Of a stretch of 10,419 nt of DNA, positions 1 through 7,414 are shown one piece after another (the stretch's first letter is position 1; each line of letters opens with the position of its first letter). Position numbers and translations under genes: made by a program. Source of the stretch: an uncultured Oscillospiraceae bacterium (GTDB lineage Bacteria > Bacillota > Clostridia > Oscillospirales > Ruminococcaceae); assembly GCA_900543705.1 (NCBI GenBank), contig UQSL01000067.1, positions 1 through 10,419 on the forward strand. The letters are read 5' to 3'. A model generated the notes under the pieces. That model saw only the letters and a program-made list of their open reading frames with translations. It was not told where the DNA came from and searched no databases.

Positions 1-471
1 ATTAAAGCTTAATATTTCCTACTTAGGGGCTTTTTTGTGCTGTCTGTACATTCTGCGGCAGTTCAGTCTTTTGACAAAACGGGGGTTTTCATTTTATCTG
101 AGTGCTCCCCTTCCAGGAAGAAGAACAGGGCTATGCATCTTTTTGCAGGCTTTCGCCCCCGCATGACAAGTCTATTTCCTCTCCGAAGAAAATAAATAAA
201 AGCAATGGGAAACCAAACGAGGGAGGATGACGGGTTATGCAAAACCAAAACTCCCTATTTTCTCGAAAACATAGCCGTATGCAATTAGAAATTACACCCT
301 GCCTGTTCCCTACGCCTGTGCGGAAACCGGACACCTGCGAACACCGGACTTCTATTTTAACCGCATGGCCGAAATGCCGACAAGCAAAATATAAAGTACT
401 TGATCTTGTGGCATTTCCAAGGCATAGATAATCGTCAGCATGAAAAAGCACGATCGGCTGAATCTTCCGGT
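1..471. other. Left-end stretch without a convincing gene
   Basis: I find no recognisable protein or RNA gene here. A rightward 64-codon ORF (237-431) has a GGGAGG at 221-226, ten bases before its ATG, but its product (rich in Pro, Arg, Cys and His) resembles nothing I know. Part of that ribosome binding site can pair (AGGGAG 220-225 with CTCCCT 251-256). A leftward reading through 131-628 overlaps the phosphatase gene in another frame and looks like a shadow. No strong intrinsic terminator for the leftward phosphatase gene is visible; the only small hairpins are AAAAC/GTTTT around 77-90 and CCGGT/ACCGG around its stop codon. The stretch may be an old intergenic region or decayed coding DNA. 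Confidence 0.5.
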
Positions 472-1023
472 TCACACCGGCAGCAAAAAAAGCAGGGAGC
501 ACAGCAGGGCAAAACCCGCTCCTACCAGCACGTCGGAGAGGTAGTGTACTCCAGTCAGCACTCTTGTTACGCCGACAAGTACGGCAGCCGCCAACATGAG
601 CCCCCCGTAAACCGGTGAGAGATACCAATATGCCATTGCAATCACCCAGGCACTCGCGGTGTGGCGGCTCGGAAAACTCTCTCCTTTTCCACTCTCCTTT
701 GGCAAAAGAGGAGCATAGCCCAGCGCGTCATAAGGGCGCGTCCGATTAATTCGTGCACGTATCACTGTAACAGCCACCAGACAAAACGCCGGTACCGCCA
801 GAAACAGCCTCAGTTTCTGAGACCGGTGCACGGTAAGGGCTACACTGGTCCCAAGATATAACAGGATTTCCAGTATCGGCAGCCATTTTCCAATTAGCAC
901 AAGCGCTCTTTTCCAACCGCGCCGATGCTCTATCTTCTTTATCATTCCAGAATAGTCTAACATCTGCTGCAGCTCCATTTCCCTTTTAAATTGAATACCA
1001 GAGCATACCTCTAGACTCATCAT
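472..1023 (-). CDS. PAP2-family membrane phosphatase
   Basis: This is a small membrane phosphatase of the type 2 phosphatidic acid phosphatase (PAP2) family, likely acting on a lipid phosphate or undecaprenyl-pyrophosphate-like substrate at the outer face of the membrane. All three signature motifs are visible: the first with RINRTRP ending at residue 97 (Arg89 stands where Lys is usual), PSRH at 118-121, and TRVLTGVH..SD with Arg154, His160 and Asp164. Hydrophobic segments lie near residues 42-62, 71-90, 124-150 and 165-182. The start is uncertain. The ATG at 1023 has no good ribosome binding site, while an internal ATG at 963 (residue 21) has GGAG eight bases upstream, and the first 20 residues look non-conserved. 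The 183-aa length fits compact family members. The gene is divergent from the TetR operon. Family assignment is firm; the substrate is not. Confidence 0.88.
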   Translation of the reverse strand: MMSLEVCSGIQFKREMELQQMLDYSGMIKKIEHRRGWKRALVLIGKWLPILEILLYLGTSVALTVHRSQKLRLFLAVPAFCLVAVTVIRARINRTRPYDALGYAPLLPKESGKGESFPSRHTASAWVIAMAYWYLSPVYGGLMLAAAVLVGVTRVLTGVHYLSDVLVGAGFALLCSLLFLLPV

Positions 1024-1068
1024 AACGGATTTAGGAGAAAAAATCCAGAATGTAAAATTTCTGTTAAT

Positions 1069-1097
1069 ATACTATTTTAGTATTTTTATTTTGTCAT
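1069..1097 (-). promoter_or_regulatory. Candidate promoter for the PAP2 phosphatase
   Basis: On the minus strand ATGACA (1097-1092, five of six to TTGACA) is followed after 17 bases by TAGTAT (1074-1069, four of six to TATAAT). This would start transcription near 1062, upstream of both candidate start codons. The -10 is one arm of a perfect inverted repeat ATACTA-TTT-TAGTAT (1069-1083), so a regulator could bind here. It is a pattern match only. Confidence 0.4.
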
Positions 1098-1106
1098 TTT
1101 TGTCAT
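1089..1106. repeat. Tandem 9-bp repeat TTTTGTCAT x2
   Basis: TTTTGTCAT occurs twice back to back (1089-1097 and 1098-1106). Each copy carries a possible leftward -35 (ATGACA on the minus strand). It may be a simple duplication or a binding site near the phosphatase promoter. Confidence 0.6.
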
Positions 1107-1247
1107 GTGCTTTCTGGCTTGGTTTTTCCACAGGATATAACAATTTTTTCGTTACTCTATACATATTGTACAAAAATACAGGACCGATTTTTCTAAAATC
1201 TCCCTTTTTTTGAGCTTTTCTCCCCATAGTCTTCGTCAGATTTGCTA

Positions 1248-1276
1248 TTGACCGGCGGTCATTGAAAGCTTAAGAT
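1248..1276 (+). promoter_or_regulatory. Promoter of the TetR-activase operon
   Basis: TTGACC (1248-1253, five of six to the -35 consensus) is separated by exactly 17 bases from TAAGAT (1271-1276, four of six to the -10). Transcription would begin near 1283, giving a leader of about 40 bases before the TTG start. The -35 box overlaps a perfect palindrome, which fits negative autoregulation by the downstream TetR protein. Confidence 0.6.
1249..1261. promoter_or_regulatory. Candidate TetR operator palindrome
   Basis: TGACCG-G-CGGTCA is a perfect inverted repeat with six-base arms around one central base, placed over the -35 region of the operon promoter. Odd-centred palindromes upstream of the regulator's own gene are typical TetR-family operators. 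The GC-rich arms stand out in an AT-rich intergenic region. Confidence 0.55.
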
Positions 1277-1307
1277 TGTACTATTAATAGGAATAAGCAG
1301 ATACGTG

Positions 1308-1316
1308 AGGAGGGGG
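1308..1316 (+). promoter_or_regulatory. Ribosome binding site deciding a TTG start
   Basis: AGGAGGGGG lies immediately upstream of TTG at 1321, with AGGAGG ending seven bases before it. No ATG or GTG start fits as well, so TTG is the best start for the TetR gene. Confidence 0.75.
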
Positions 1317-1320
1317 AAAA

Positions 1321-1947
1321 TTGCAGGTTTCAGAATCGGAGTGGGAGGACAAACGGGCGCGCATTGAACAGACGGCCCTGTCTTTATTTCTCCAAAACGG
1401 AATTGAGAACACCTCGGTCAATCAGATTACCAAACAGGCCCGGATTGCAAAAGGGACCTTTTACCACTATTTTAAAGACAAAGAGGAATTGGTTCGCAAT
1501 TCTCTTATTCATCAAAACCTCAAGGCCCTCGACCAAACCCTGCGGCAGTCAAAACTGGAATGCCGGCACAACGGACAGCCCTGGGCCGTCTGTTTTACGC
1601 GGGCCCTGATGGATTATTATGAGCAGCATCCTGAAATTCTCTGCTTTGTGCACAAGAATAAAGATCTGTGCGCACTCGACGCCTGTTTGGAATCAAACGG
1701 TGTGCTGGAGGAAACCCCATGCATCCAGGCGTTTCTTGCCGGCCTTGTAAAAAAACAAGAACCCGACAAGCTGGCCGTGATGCGTTTTATCATTATCGTT
1801 GACGTCCTGACCTCTGTATCCTATCTGATATACAGCGGCAGGAAATCGGAAAACCGGGAAGAGCTTCGTTCTCTTGTGCAGGACGTCGTTGTGCAGCTGT
1901 GCCAGTGCACAGACGCCCCGGTTTTTTGGGAGGAGGAAACAACATGA
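1321..1947 (+). CDS. TetR/AcrR-family transcriptional regulator
   Basis: This is a one-component DNA-binding repressor of the TetR family, 208 aa, translated from a TTG codon. The N-terminal helix-turn-helix is clear: the helix RIEQTALSLFLQNG (about 14-27), then TSVNQITKQARIAKGTFYHYF (about 31-51), then KDKEELV, the classic TetR signature. The rest (about 60-200) would be the helical ligand-binding and dimer domain, which cannot be assigned to a ligand by eye. It contains several Cys and His residues around 80-140, not in a recognisable metal site. The stop codon overlaps the next start (ATGA, 1944-1947), so regulator and activase are probably translationally coupled. The palindrome over the upstream -35 box suggests that it represses its own operon. 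The ligand may be an acyl-CoA or related metabolite, but that is inference from the neighbours. Confidence 0.92.
   Translation: MQVSESEWEDKRARIEQTALSLFLQNGIENTSVNQITKQARIAKGTFYHYFKDKEELVRNSLIHQNLKALDQTLRQSKLECRHNGQPWAVCFTRALMDYYEQHPEILCFVHKNKDLCALDACLESNGVLEETPCIQAFLAGLVKKQEPDKLAVMRFIIIVDVLTSVSYLIYSGRKSENREELRSLVQDVVVQLCQCTDAPVFWEEETT
1931..1936 (+). promoter_or_regulatory. Ribosome binding site deciding the activase start
   Basis: AGGAGG is seven bases before ATG 1944. It favours this start over an in-frame ATG at 1899 that would add 15 residues before the ATP-binding motif. The site lies inside the end of the TetR gene. Confidence 0.85.
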
Positions 1948-4883
1948 GTTATCAAATCGGCCTCGACGTCGGCTCCACCACCATCAAGGTGGTCGTACTC
2001 GGCGACCGGGGGGAAATTCTGTATAAAAGCTATGAACGCCACCTTTCCCGGGTACGAGCACTGGCTCTGGAAAAGATAGAATCTCTCAAGGATCTGCTTG
2101 AGGGACATGAGCTGCGCATCGCGGTGACCGGCTCTGCCGGGCTTGGTCTTGCCAAGGAGGGCGGTATTCCCTTTGTCCAGGAGGTCTTTGCGACAGCGGG
2201 CGCGGTCAAGCGCTTTGAACCGGATACTGACGTCGTCATCGAGCTTGGCGGTGAGGATGCGAAAATCATCTTTTTGCAGGGTTCACTCGAAGAACGCATG
2301 AACAGCACCTGCGCGGGCGGCACCGGAGCCTTCATCGACCAGATGGCCTCCCTGCTCAACGTCGATTTACAGACGCTCGATAATCTGAGCTTAAAACACA
2401 ACAAAATCTATCCCATTGCCTCGCGCTGCGGCGTGTTTGCAAAAACGGATATCCAGCCGCTTATCAACCAGGGCGCGCAAAAGGAGAATATCGCCGCGAG
2501 CATCTTCCAGGCAGTCGTCGACCAGACCATTGCCGGACTCGCGCAGGGCCGCCCCATCAAGGGCAAGGTCCTCTTTCTCGGCGGGCCGCTCTCCTTCCTG
2601 CATGGATTGCAGCAGCGTTTTGTGGAAACTCTCAAGCTCGATAGCGAGCACGCGGTTTTCCCAGCCATTGCCCCTTACTATATCGCGCTTGGTGCTGCCC
2701 TCTACTGTGGAGATTCCCGCCAGTGTTATACCTATGAGGAACTGCGGGACACCCTGAAGCGGGTTTCCGAGATAAAGCTCGCTCCTCAGGGGCTGCCACC
2801 TCTGTTTGAAAGCGAAGCAGAATGCGAGCAGTTCCTTAACCGCCATCACCAGTCAAGCATCCCGGCTGCCGACTTGAAAGCCTACCATGGCAAGGCGTAT
2901 CTGGGGATCGACGCGGGCAGCACCACGACGAAAACCGTGCTCATCAGCGAGGAAGACCAGCTGCTCTATCAGGATTATGTAAACAACCTTGGCAACCCCA
3001 TTGATGCGGTGCGCCGCCAACTGGGCGAAATCTACGCACAGGCGCCGGAAGATGTCAAAATTGCAGGCGTAGCGGTCACCGGCTACGGTGAAGATTTAAT
3101 CAAGAATGCTTTCCATGCGGATTTCGGCGTAGTCGAAACTATTGCCCATTTTACCGCCGCCAAATACTTTGAACCCCAGGTCGACTTCATCATCGACATC
3201 GGCGGGCAGGATATGAAATGCTTTAAAATCCACAACGATTCTATTGACGGCATTTTGCTCAATGAGGCCTGCTCTTCCGGATGCGGCTCGTTTATCGAGA
3301 CTTTTGCAAAATCCCTCGGCTACGACATCAAGGAGTTTGCAAAAATCGGCCTGTATGCCAAACATCCGGTCGACCTCGGCTCCCGCTGCACGGTGTTCAT
3401 GAACTCCTCGGTCAAGCAGGCACAGAAAAACGGCGCTACGGTGGAGGATATTTCCGCCGGGCTTGCCGCAAGTGTCGTCAAAAACGCGCTGTACAAGGTC
3501 ATCCGCGCCAAAAGCCCGGACGATATCGGCAAGCATATTGTCGTACAGGGCGGAACCTTCTTAAATGACGCGGTGCTCCGCTGCTTTGAAAAGGAGCTTG
3601 GCAGGAACGTCATCCGCCCGCAGATCGCGGGACTGATGGGCGCGTTCGGCGCGGCGCTCTACGCGAAAGCGCACACAACAGGAGAGAGCAGTCTGATCGG
3701 GAAAGAATCGCTTGCTTCCTTTACCCATACCTCCAAGGCTGTCACCTGTGGCGGCTGCACGAACCACTGCAGCCTGACCATCAACACCTTTTCCGACGGC
3801 AGCCGCTTCATCGCGGGCAACCGCTGTGAGCGCCCGGTCACCGGTACCGCACAGAAGGCCCACCTGCCGGATATGGTGGAATACAAATATAACCGCTTGA
3901 CCGAGATTGCAAATGACCGGCATCAGGGCCCCAGAGGGCTGATTGGTCTTCCGTTTGCGTTGAATATGTATGAAAACCTCCCGTTCTGGCATGCCTTCTT
4001 CACCTCGCTTGGCTTTGAAGTCATTGTCTCCGGGCGCTCCTCTAAGCAACTGTATATGCTCGGACAGAACACAATCCCTTCGGATACGGTCTGCTATCCG
4101 GCAAAGCTCGTGCACGGGCATATCCGCCGCCTGCTTGACGAGGGTGTGCAGACGATTTTCTATCCCTGCATGAGCTACAACTTTGATGAAAATATTTCCG
4201 ACAACTGCTATAACTGCCCGGTCGTCGCGTACTACCCGGAGCTTATCAGCGCGAACATTGACTTCCCGCAGGGGACGAAATTTCTCTATCCTTACATCAC
4301 GATGAACGACCGGAAGGTGTTCAAGGACCACATGCTCCAATGCCTCAACGATGCGGGCTACGGCATCACAAAAGCGGAGATAGAGACCGCCGCGGACAAA
4401 GCCTATCGGGCCTATGAGGATTACAAGGAAGAAAACCGCAAGGCTGCGCAGTATGCGCTGAATTATGCGAAGGAACACCAGCTCAAGACCATCGTGATCG
4501 GAGGGCGTCCCTATCATATCGACCCGGAAATCAACCACGGTCTTAACAAGCTCTTTACCGCCCTCGGCTTTGTCGTGGTCACCGGGGACTGTGTGTCCCA
4601 GATTTCCTCCAAGGAGGAGACCAACGTCCTTAATCAGTGGACGTATCATGCCAGAATGTACAGTGCAGCGAAGTACTGCCTGACGGCCAAAAACACCGAG
4701 ATGGTACAGCTTGTCAGCTTCGGCTGCGGCCTGGACGCCATCACCACCGACGAGGTACGGGACATTTTACAGGAGGGTGGAAAGCTGTATACCCAAATCA
4801 AAATTGATGAAATCGATAACCTTGGAGCGGCAAAAATTCGAATCAGAAGCCTGCTCGCCGCAATGGAAGAAAGGGGAGAATAA
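1944..4883 (+). CDS. Double-domain acyl-CoA dehydratase activase-related protein
   Basis: This 979-aa protein belongs to the BadF/BadG/BcrA/BcrD ATPase (HgdC-like activase) family, whose members couple ATP hydrolysis to one-electron transfer into 2-hydroxyacyl-CoA dehydratases or benzoyl-CoA reductases. Two ASKHA units are present. The first (about 3-255) has DVGSTTIK at 8-15, Cys123 in CAGGTGAF and Cys162 in RCGVF. The second (about 318-575) has DAGSTTTK at 323-330, Cys443 in CSSGCGSF and Cys482 in RCTVF. Both keep the two Cys that bind a subunit-bridging [4Fe-4S] cluster in known activases. A Cys patch follows (602, 605, 609, 628), then a DUF2229-like region (about 663-960) with Cys717, 742, 755 and 758. 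From memory of the family, many clostridial relatives are single chains of about 1,400 aa that include the part encoded here by the next gene. The two domains may work as an internal pair. The substrate is unknown. Confidence 0.9.
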   Translation: MSYQIGLDVGSTTIKVVVLGDRGEILYKSYERHLSRVRALALEKIESLKDLLEGHELRIAVTGSAGLGLAKEGGIPFVQEVFATAGAVKRFEPDTDVVIELGGEDAKIIFLQGSLEERMNSTCAGGTGAFIDQMASLLNVDLQTLDNLSLKHNKIYPIASRCGVFAKTDIQPLINQGAQKENIAASIFQAVVDQTIAGLAQGRPIKGKVLFLGGPLSFLHGLQQRFVETLKLDSEHAVFPAIAPYYIALGAALYCGDSRQCYTYEELRDTLKRVSEIKLAPQGLPPLFESEAECEQFLNRHHQSSIPAADLKAYHGKAYLGIDAGSTTTKTVLISEEDQLLYQDYVNNLGNPIDAVRRQLGEIYAQAPEDVKIAGVAVTGYGEDLIKNAFHADFGVVETIAHFTAAKYFEPQVDFIIDIGGQDMKCFKIHNDSIDGILLNEACSSGCGSFIETFAKSLGYDIKEFAKIGLYAKHPVDLGSRCTVFMNSSVKQAQKNGATVEDISAGLAASVVKNALYKVIRAKSPDDIGKHIVVQGGTFLNDAVLRCFEKELGRNVIRPQIAGLMGAFGAALYAKAHTTGESSLIGKESLASFTHTSKAVTCGGCTNHCSLTINTFSDGSRFIAGNRCERPVTGTAQKAHLPDMVEYKYNRLTEIANDRHQGPRGLIGLPFALNMYENLPFWHAFFTSLGFEVIVSGRSSKQLYMLGQNTIPSDTVCYPAKLVHGHIRRLLDEGVQTIFYPCMSYNFDENISDNCYNCPVVAYYPELISANIDFPQGTKFLYPYITMNDRKVFKDHMLQCLNDAGYGITKAEIETAADKAYRAYEDYKEENRKAAQYALNYAKEHQLKTIVIGGRPYHIDPEINHGLNKLFTALGFVVVTGDCVSQISSKEETNVLNQWTYHARMYSAAKYCLTAKNTEMVQLVSFGCGLDAITTDEVRDILQEGGKLYTQIKIDEIDNLGAAKIRIRSLLAAMEERGE

Positions 4884-4885
4884 GT

Positions 4886-6220
4886 ATGGCAAGAGAACTG
4901 CAGCACGTGGAATTTACCAAGGAGATGCGCGAGACCCATACCATTCTCGCGCCAATGATGCTTCCCATCCACTTTAAAATCATCGAGCAGGTCATGAACC
5001 AGTATGGCTACCATGTCAAGCTGCTCGAAACGGATGGGCGCCGCATCATCGATGAAGGGCTCAAAAACGTCCACAACGACACTTGCTATCCTGCCCTGCT
5101 CGTTATCGGCCAGATGATTGACGCGCTCAAGAGCGGGGAATATGACCCGGATAAAACCGCCCTGATGATTACCCAGACGGGCGGCGGCTGCCGTGCGTCC
5201 AACTACATCTTTTTGCTGCGCAAAGCCCTCAAGCAGAGCGGCTTCGGCAATGTCCCGGTCATCTCGATAAACTTTGCAAAACTGGAGAAAAACAGCGGCT
5301 TCTCCCTCACCCCTTCCCTGCTGATGCGCCTGCTCTACGCAGTGCTGTATGGGGACCTGATGCTCTGGTTGTCCAACCAGTGCAAACCGTATGAAAAGAC
5401 CAAGGGCGACACGGACAAGATGATTGACAAATGGGTGGGGGAGCTCTGCCGACAGCTCTCTTCGATGTCCTTTATCCGTACCGGCACAAACTACCGACAT
5501 ATTGTGGAGGATTTCTCCTCGATTCCCCGGGTCAAGGCAAACAAGCCGCGTGTCGGCATTGTCGGGGAAATCTATATGAAATATGCGCCGCTCGGCAATA
5601 ACCACTTGGAGGATTTCCTCATCTCAGAAGGTGCAGAGCCGGTGGTCTCGGGCGTGCTCGACTTTTTGATGTATTGTTTAAAAAACAACATCATCGATAG
5701 CGAACTTTATGGCAAGAGCCGGGGCGGCAAGGGACTCTGTACCGTTGCGCTCAGCCTGGTACAGCACTGGCAAAACAAAATGATTCAGGCAGTCAAAAAA
5801 TACAGTGATTTCCGCGCTCCTACCCCATTCTCTCAGCTGGTCACCCTGGTCGACGGCTTTATCGGCATGGGCACTAAGATGGGCGAAGGCTGGCTGCTCA
5901 CCGCGGAAATGCTTGAGCTCATCCACAGCGGGGTCAACAATATCGTCAGTGCCCAGCCGTTCGGCTGCCTGCCAAACCATATCATCGCCAAGGGCATGTC
6001 CAGAAAAATTAAGGATAAATATCCACAGGCGAATATCGTCGCGGTGGATTATGACCCGAGTGCAACCCCTATCAACCAGGAAAACCGCCTGAAACTGATG
6101 CTGGCAAACGCCAAGCTCTCCGAGGAAATGGCAAATACTCCGCAAGAACAGGCAAAGCCTCTTATAGATATGAGCGAGACTGAGAATGTCGGGAAAAAAC
6201 AACCTGTGCACCATGCATAA
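4886..6220 (+). CDS. 2-hydroxyacyl-CoA dehydratase/benzoyl-CoA reductase-like subunit
   Basis: This 444-aa protein resembles the HgdB/BcrB-type dehydratase D family (COG3581-like), FeS proteins that accept electrons from the activase. Visible signatures are HNDTCYPALLV (Cys67), QTGGGCRASNY (Cys102), VGIVGEIYMKYAPLGNNHLE (223-242) and QPFGCLPNHI (Cys361). Cys67, Cys102 and Cys361 are the best candidates for cluster ligands, by analogy with the three Cys ligands of the family. The last 35 residues are polar and look like a loose tail. The ATG is two bases after the activase stop in a different frame, with AGGGGAG eight to ten bases upstream, so this is a separate gene and not a frameshifted end. 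It should act in the cytoplasm with the preceding protein. No second dehydratase subunit or CoA-transferase is nearby, so a catabolic role such as 2-hydroxyglutarate or lactate use is not supported. Confidence 0.85.
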   Translation: MARELQHVEFTKEMRETHTILAPMMLPIHFKIIEQVMNQYGYHVKLLETDGRRIIDEGLKNVHNDTCYPALLVIGQMIDALKSGEYDPDKTALMITQTGGGCRASNYIFLLRKALKQSGFGNVPVISINFAKLEKNSGFSLTPSLLMRLLYAVLYGDLMLWLSNQCKPYEKTKGDTDKMIDKWVGELCRQLSSMSFIRTGTNYRHIVEDFSSIPRVKANKPRVGIVGEIYMKYAPLGNNHLEDFLISEGAEPVVSGVLDFLMYCLKNNIIDSELYGKSRGGKGLCTVALSLVQHWQNKMIQAVKKYSDFRAPTPFSQLVTLVDGFIGMGTKMGEGWLLTAEMLELIHSGVNNIVSAQPFGCLPNHIIAKGMSRKIKDKYPQANIVAVDYDPSATPINQENRLKLMLANAKLSEEMANTPQEQAKPLIDMSETENVGKKQPVHHA

Positions 6221-6242
6221 GGAAAGGGGCCTGTAAGAAGAT

Positions 6243-7073
6243 ATGCAGGTTTTTCTTCTGAATTTTCTCTACTTTTGGATTTACAGCTTCTTAGGCTGGG
6301 TGGTGGAAAGCACCATATGTTCTGTCAATGAGCATAAGATTATCAACCGCGGGTTCCTTTCCGGGCCGATCTGCCCGATTTACGGGTTTGGGGCGATGAT
6401 TGTCATTTTGTCCCTGACCCCGTTTCTAGCGCATCCGATTTTCCTGTTTATTGATGCGGTCGTGCTCACAAGCATTTTGGAGTATTTCACAAGCTACGCG
6501 ATGGAAAAGCTCTTCCACGCGAGATGGTGGGATTACTCCAAGCACCATTTCAACTTAAATGGGCGCATCTGCCTGAAGTCCTCCCTGTTCTTTGGGGTAC
6601 TGTCCCTGGCGGTGATGTATCTGCTCCATCCCGGTGTTGTCCATATGGTGGGACTTCTTCCGCAAACTGCGCGGATTCTCATCAGCATTGTCGTGCTGCT
6701 GCTCTTCGCGGTGGACCTGTTCACCACGGTGCGCGGAGTGGTCAACTTTAACCGCCAGCTGGAACGCCTCACAGAGCTCTCTGCACAGATCAAAGCGAAA
6801 CTTGACTCCCTTCCTGGGCTTAGCGATCTGCCTTTTAAGGAACGTCTGGAGCGTTTTTTCCAGGAAAAGCGGGAGGAATTGCAGGAATCCGGTTCGGGGG
6901 TACGCGAATCCGTCAACTCTATGATGGAGCGCTTTCGTTCTCTCAGTACACAACATGGATTTATCCAGCGCCGTCTGAAACGAGCTTTTCCCCACATGAC
7001 CCTGCACAAAAATACGGAATCTGTACGTTCCCTGAAAGAATGGCTGGAAAACAAACGCAAACATGAGGATTAA
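6243..7073 (+). CDS. CmpB-like putative ABC transporter permease / membrane protein
   Basis: This 276-aa membrane protein resembles the ABC_trans_CmpB family (PF06541), annotated as putative ABC-type permease though transport has rarely been shown. The family core is visible: YSFLGWVVES (about 14-23), RGFLSGPICPIYGFGAM (36-52), the LEYFTSYAMEKLF helix (79-91), then WWDYS and LNGRICLKSSLFFG (105-118). About five membrane segments lie at 3-22, 47-63, 65-84, 112-130 and 143-162. Residues 165-276 are charged and probably helical or coiled-coil in the cytoplasm (RQLERLTELSAQIKAKLDSL and later heptad-like stretches). The start follows the previous stop by 22 bases; GGAAAGGGG lies 13 bases before ATG, a long spacing. 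Sharing an operon with the activase pair and ending at its terminator suggests a linked role, possibly membrane or envelope related. No ATP-binding subunit is in the window. Confidence 0.82.
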   Translation: MQVFLLNFLYFWIYSFLGWVVESTICSVNEHKIINRGFLSGPICPIYGFGAMIVILSLTPFLAHPIFLFIDAVVLTSILEYFTSYAMEKLFHARWWDYSKHHFNLNGRICLKSSLFFGVLSLAVMYLLHPGVVHMVGLLPQTARILISIVVLLLFAVDLFTTVRGVVNFNRQLERLTELSAQIKAKLDSLPGLSDLPFKERLERFFQEKREELQESGSGVRESVNSMMERFRSLSTQHGFIQRRLKRAFPHMTLHKNTESVRSLKEWLENKRKHED

Positions 7074-7084
7074 TCGAATTGTAA

Positions 7085-7107
7085 ACCGGAAGGGCAGCCC
7101 TTCCGGT
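7085..7107 (+). terminator. First hairpin after the operon (no T-run)
   Basis: ACCGGAAGGG pairs perfectly with CCCTTCCGGT (ten base pairs) around a CAG loop, starting eleven bases after the last stop. It lacks a T-tract, so it may protect the mRNA 3' end or assist the terminator that follows rather than terminate alone. Confidence 0.6.
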
Positions 7108-7116
7108 CATTCTGTC

Positions 7117-7145
7117 AAAAAGGGTCGCTCCTTGCGACCCTTTTT
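7117..7145 (+). terminator. Intrinsic terminator of the TetR-activase operon
   Basis: AAAAAGGGTCGC pairs with GCGACCCTTTTT (twelve base pairs) around a TCCTT loop; the GC-rich core is followed by TTTTT. The A-run on the 5' side means it can also act on leftward transcription. It closes the four-gene operon and separates it from the AT-rich island. Confidence 0.93.
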
Positions 7146-7148
7146 GAT

Positions 7149-7414
7149 TTAATAGGGTAGTAAGGAGGCGTAAGCAATAAAATATTGTATAATCCCTGTG
7201 TATAATTGCCATATGTAAAGCTCTAATTTGTTTTAAAACTCCATAAATAGATATTTTGCACAGAAGAATAACTCTATTTTTATGAGGAAGACAGAATATG
7301 CGTTAGATTATGTAAAAATGTAATAAAAGCTATTTACTATATCAGGAATTAGTTGTAATATTTAATATAAAATAAAATATTTTTATAATTTATTTACGGA
7401 GGATTGTAAATATC
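7149..7414 (+). promoter_or_regulatory. AT-rich leader before the radical SAM gene
   Basis: This stretch is strongly AT-rich compared with the operon to its left. It should contain the promoter of the radical SAM gene, but no -35/-10 pair is convincing; TTTACT (7333-7338) with TAATAT (7356-7361) at 17 bases is only a weak candidate. GGAGGA (7398-7403) lies eleven bases before ATG 7415. No Cys-rich precursor ORF is visible here, although such genes often precede this kind of maturase. Confidence 0.45.

Noticed and set aside
352..441. Hydrophobic 29-aa leftward ORF in the same frame as the phosphatase after its TGA
   Set aside because: It has no ribosome binding site, and the phosphatase already ends where family members usually do; stop-codon readthrough is not supported.
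131..628. Leftward 165-codon ORF overlapping the PAP2 gene end
   Set aside because: It overlaps the well-supported phosphatase gene in another frame, has no recognisable motif and has an Arg/Cys-rich composition typical of a shadow frame.
3561..4649. Long leftward ORF of 362 codons antisense to the activase
   Set aside because: It is a mirror frame of a GC-rich, clearly coding gene and has no family motif or start signal.
4646..5605. Leftward ORF of 319 codons antisense to the activase/dehydratase junction
   Set aside because: It spans two well-supported genes on the opposite strand and reflects codon bias rather than a gene.
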